Source: DAIOHQ01 sp036744635 (GTDB lineage Bacteria; Planctomycetota; Phycisphaerae; Tepidisphaerales; Tepidisphaeraceae). Taken from it: 25,643 nucleotides of DNA. Of the stretch, positions 23,047-25,643 are shown piece after piece. A program made the translations under genes and the position numbers. Each line of letters starts with the position of its first letter. The stretch's first letter is position 1. The stretch is from positions 1-25,643 of the forward strand of contig DAIOHQ010000036.1 of the NCBI GenBank assembly GCA_036744635.1, in the 5' to 3' direction. A model generated the notes under the pieces. That model had not been told where the DNA came from, did no database searches, and saw nothing but the letters and a program-made list of their open reading frames with translations.

Positions 23047-23090
23047 AGGGTCAGGGGACGCATAAAGGGTCAGGACGCATAAAGGAGTCA
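23035..23090. repeat. 19-bp tandem repeat at a gene end
   Basis: Two perfect units GGGGACGCATAAAGGGTCA (23035-23053 and 23054-23072) and a third, diverged 18-bp unit (23073-23090). The first unit provides the stop codon of the GIY-YIG gene. Confidence 0.85.
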
Positions 23091-23178
23091 ATACGCGATG
23101 ATCGGCGATTTTCTGGCATTCTCGGCATCGTGGCGGTAGGCTTGGCTGACACGGCCGAAATGACTCCTGACCCTTTAT
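23062..23178. mobile_element. REP/RAYT-like non-autonomous element
   Basis: 117 bp bounded by perfect 14-bp inverted repeats, ATAAAGGGTCAGGA (23062-23075) and TCCTGACCCTTTAT (23165-23178). GGGTCAGG ends with an adjacent GAGTCA or GTACATTT are, as I recall, typical borders of REP-associated tyrosine transposase genes. No transposase gene is inside. Confidence 0.55.
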
Positions 23179-23240
23179 CGATCCCTTTGCCTACGAGCCG
23201 CATGTGGGTAGAGTATCGATTGGAGAGGATGGGTGAATCC

Positions 23241-24104
23241 ATGAACAGGCGAATCCGACATCGCGCCTTCACGCTCGTCGAGTTGCTGGTGGTGATCGCG
23301 ATTATCGCCCTGTTGATCTCCGTGCTGCTCCCAGCCCTGCAGCAGGCCCGGCGGGCGGCCCAGGCCATCGCCTGCCTGTCGAACATGCGGCAAATCAGCA
23401 TGGCGATTGTCCTGTACAGCACCGAAGACCACGGGTCGATCCCGCCCCTGTGGGATTGGTCCAACGGCGCCCGTACCGGCATCGGTGGGTCGGCCCAGTT
23501 CCCCAATCCCCTCTACCGCAGCGATTACGCCAGCAGTGCGTTCAGTGTCTGCTTCGCCGACTACATATCCCGCTACACGGGAAACCGCCAGGTCTTTGTC
23601 TGCCCGGCGGTCTTCGCCGTTGCCCCGCCCAACCCGGGCGATGTTTCCGATTACCTGCATTACGGCATGAACCGCTGGGTTTGCGGATCGGTGGCCAATC
23701 AGGCGTGGGGCTATTTCACGCTGGGGCGATCTCCCACCCGACTGTCGCAGATCCACCGCTCCACCGAGGTGGTTTTGCTCGGCGAGGCGGGCTGGGGTGG
23801 CCGCGTTTTCTCCTACCCCTGCACCGGCACCGTGGATGCATTCTGGTACAACTCCGGCACCGATATGTACCGCCACGGCAGGATTGTCCGCTCTGCCGGC
23901 AACTACGACGTGGCCTACGCCGGCTTTGAGGGATCCTCCGGCGGGGCCAACATGATCTTCTGCGACGGCTCCGGCCGATTCGTCGATGGCCGCACCCGAG
24001 GCCTATTCAGCTACCAGACCTGGGCCGGCAGCACCGGCGCTGCCCCCTACGGCACCCGCACCGACTCGCTTTCCGATGTCACCCGCCTCTGGTACCCGTG
24101 GTAG
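23241..24104 (+). CDS. planctomycete-type pseudopilin (prepilin N-terminal domain)
   Basis: A 287-residue protein with a type IV prepilin N-terminus: basic leader MNRRIRHRA, then FTLVELLVVIAIIALL with Glu at +5 of the mature protein. Ala instead of the usual Gly precedes the cleavage site. The large globular domain contains several Cys and aromatic residues. Near the end, ANMIFCDGSGRFVDG resembles the H-x9-DG region of planctomycete pseudopilins, but the His (YRHG) lies much further upstream than nine residues. Such proteins are expanded in Planctomycetota and are assigned to type II secretion or pilus-like systems. The start is ATG 23241, with GGAGAGG 12 bp upstream; ATG 23229 is possible. 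No assembly genes are nearby. Confidence 0.88.
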   Translation: MNRRIRHRAFTLVELLVVIAIIALLISVLLPALQQARRAAQAIACLSNMRQISMAIVLYSTEDHGSIPPLWDWSNGARTGIGGSAQFPNPLYRSDYASSAFSVCFADYISRYTGNRQVFVCPAVFAVAPPNPGDVSDYLHYGMNRWVCGSVANQAWGYFTLGRSPTRLSQIHRSTEVVLLGEAGWGGRVFSYPCTGTVDAFWYNSGTDMYRHGRIVRSAGNYDVAYAGFEGSSGGANMIFCDGSGRFVDGRTRGLFSYQTWAGSTGAAPYGTRTDSLSDVTRLWYPW

Positions 24105-24130
24105 CTCCACCGCTCCACCAGGGAACCGGA

Positions 24131-24493
24131 AGGGGTCAGGTACATTTCGCGCGGGCGGCTGGCGGCAACAATGATACGCGGCAACAACTTCTCCCTCGGG
24201 GACTCGCCCAAGAGTGAGCATATCGGCATGTGAAAAGTAGAATACCTTGTCGTCGATTCAGTTGGCTGGCCGGGGCAAATGTACCTGGCCGGTTCGACTC
24301 GGCCAGAGAATGACTCCTGACCCTGTCGGCTGCTCCAACCGAACGCTCAGCGTGCCGGGCGTAGGCCCTGCCACCTCCGCGGCGCTCAGTCGGAGTTGTA
24401 TCCAAGAACGACGGGCTATTTGATTTCTGTCCCGTTTTCCGGTCCAAATAGTGCTGGCTTGATGATCCATGGCGAAATGTACCTGACCCTTTT
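24131..24493. mobile_element. REP/RAYT-like repeat element, degraded
   Basis: Bounded by AGGGGTCAGGTACATTTCGC (24131-24150) and the inverted GCGAAATGTACCTGACCCTT (24472-24491). Internal fragments CAAATGTACCTGGCC (24276-24290) and GAATGACTCCTGACCCTGTC (24308-24327) look like ends of further nested copies. No open frame inside resembles a transposase. It fills most of the 482-bp gap between the two convergent pseudopilin genes. Confidence 0.6.
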
Positions 24494-24586
24494 GGCTCGG
24501 CTCGCGGTGCGGGAGCTGAACGCGAAATATTTACCGGGATCGCGCCGACAGCGCGGGATCGGTCTGCGTGAGCGCATCCGGCAGCA

Positions 24587-25447
24587 TCATTTGGGCAGGT
24601 ATAGATAAACTTTGCTCATTGCCGGCAGGGTCATGGGGATGTTTTCGATATGTAGATCGACGAAACTCACATTCATCGTTCCATTATGGCGCTTCTTGTC
24701 GCGGTACTGGCTGGGGGAACCGCCGCCGTTGAAGGTCTGGAGGTCCCAAAGGCTGGTAGAGCTTTGCGCATTGGAATTGTTGCGCCAACTCTCCAGCGGA
24801 CCATAAGGGCCACCGCCGCTAAACTCGCTTTCCGGCATTCCGTCACAGAACAGCATAGTCTCGCTTTTACGCGTCACGGCCGTCATCCGGTTGCCATTAA
24901 GCATATTGAAGCCGGTAATGGCGCCGTTGACGATATAGCCGCTCTTGGAATTCATGCCGATGCCGTCGGGAAGATCGTACCAGTATGTGAATTGCCCATC
25001 GATGTATTCGGACCGGGACGGACACTGGAAGATGCGCTGGAGAAAGGTGTCCGCCTGTAAATCAGCCTTCACGTTCGCCCAACTGTCCAGGCGGATGCCG
25101 GGAAAGCCGGCGTACTTGGCCAGCGCCACAGGCAGCGGAGCGACCCTGGTCGTGCCTGAATCGTCGAAATAGACAAAGTGCATTTGGGCGCTGTCATTCA
25201 ACCCGGCAGGCGTCCCGTCCCCGCCATAAGTGCTGGAGAGCGGTCCGGCAATCGGCATATAGCCCTTATGCTCGTTGGAAAACATCAGCATGGCGTAGCC
25301 GAGCTGCCGCAGGTTGGACTGGCAGGCCACGCGGTTGGCGGACTCCCGAGCCTTATTCAGGGCCGGTAGCAGGATCGAGATAAGCAGCGCGATGATGCCG
25401 ATGACTACCAGCAATTCGACCAATGTGAAGGCGCGTTTACGATGCAT
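24587..25447 (-). CDS. planctomycete-type pseudopilin (prepilin N-terminal domain)
   Basis: A 286-residue protein with leader MHRKRA followed by FTLVELLVVIGIIALLISIL and then KARESANRVACQSNLRQLG, the standard planctomycete pseudopilin start. The C-terminal region has RHNGTMNVSFVDLHI, an H-x9-D motif with Leu in place of the usual Gly. Several Gly/Ser-rich loops lie between. GGAAG about 7 bp before ATG 25447 supports the start. It is convergent with the other pseudopilin gene; the two share only the N-terminal region and general layout, so they are not a recent duplication. Confidence 0.9.
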   Translation of the reverse strand: MHRKRAFTLVELLVVIGIIALLISILLPALNKARESANRVACQSNLRQLGYAMLMFSNEHKGYMPIAGPLSSTYGGDGTPAGLNDSAQMHFVYFDDSGTTRVAPLPVALAKYAGFPGIRLDSWANVKADLQADTFLQRIFQCPSRSEYIDGQFTYWYDLPDGIGMNSKSGYIVNGAITGFNMLNGNRMTAVTRKSETMLFCDGMPESEFSGGGPYGPLESWRNNSNAQSSTSLWDLQTFNGGGSPSQYRDKKRHNGTMNVSFVDLHIENIPMTLPAMSKVYLYLPK

Positions 25448-25544
25448 GAGTCTTCCTTTTCATTCGTCGTGTAGCCCCGACCACTACAGGTTATTGTGAT
25501 TCTGGCATCATAGGTACAATTATCTGCCTTTGCGAGCCCTTTAC

Positions 25545-25600
25545 CATGGGCGTCCGAAAGGGTCATGGGCGTCCGAAAGGGTCAGGTACATTTCGGCGGG
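25545..25600. repeat. 19-bp tandem duplication joined to a GGGTCAGGTACATTT end
   Basis: CATGGGCGTCCGAAAGGGT occurs twice in a row (25545-25563 and 25564-25582), directly followed by CAGGTACATTTCGGCGGG. Period and conserved AAAGGGTCA match the array at 23035-23090. It may be the left border of an element continuing past the window. Upstream, from 25448, only the pseudopilin leader region is seen. Confidence 0.7.
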
Positions 25601-25643
25601 TATTGTATTTTCGCCAACGCACTTCGTCCAGCAGAGAAGGTTG

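Overview
The window looks like GC-rich bacterial chromosome from the Planctomycetota, possibly a Phycisphaerae-type lineage. The main evidence is two pseudopilin genes of the planctomycete type (an FTLVELLVVI N-terminus directly after a short basic leader), high GC, few Shine-Dalgarno sites and a wealth of short interspersed repeats. The lineage is inferred from family knowledge, because no rRNA is present.

1-3.1 kb: the 3' end of an unrecognised gene, a repeat-rich stretch without genes, and a small SAM methyltransferase on the + strand. 2.4-10.0 kb: eight minus-strand genes, read from 10026 down to 2436. They encode a variant CDP-alcohol phosphatidyltransferase (YnbA-like), a CdsA-type cytidylyltransferase (YnbB-like), a PlsC-type acyltransferase, a hydrolase-methyltransferase fusion (YnbC), a PAP2-dual-specificity-phosphatase fusion (YnbD), a Nudix hydrolase, a MobA-like nucleotidyltransferase and PgsA. 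The core matches the poorly understood ynbABCD operon of E. coli and probably builds or remodels a phospholipid whose head group is unknown. A tRNA-Ser(UGA) lies just upstream.

10.3-15.9 kb: the Anbu (ancestral proteasome beta-subunit) neighbourhood, with Anbu, two transglutaminase-like proteins, an alpha-E protein and a circularly permuted ATP-grasp ligase. Established family work links these as a peptide synthesis/modification and proteolysis system. Here the set is split over both strands, the two transglutaminase genes overlap tail to tail, and one of them lacks the usual catalytic histidine. 16-19.3 kb: a polytopic GT-C-like membrane protein and an FkbM methyltransferase. 19.3-20.1 kb: a PIN toxin/AbrB antitoxin pair with a clear promoter and palindromic operator.

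20.1-25.6 kb is an accessory, mosaic region. It contains a frameshifted small gene and two separate arrays, both with an exact 21-bp period. Next comes a 532-bp integron-type gene cassette with a recognisable attC site and self-complementary ends but no integrase. A 152-bp MITE with 18-bp inverted repeats, IS66-like GTAA ends and an 8-bp target duplication sits 9 bp beyond the cassette junction. A GIY-YIG/DUF4357 gene follows, with its 3' end inside a 19-bp tandem repeat. Two convergent pseudopilin genes are surrounded by GGGTCAGG-type repeats that resemble the ends of REP/RAYT elements, with no transposase in the window.
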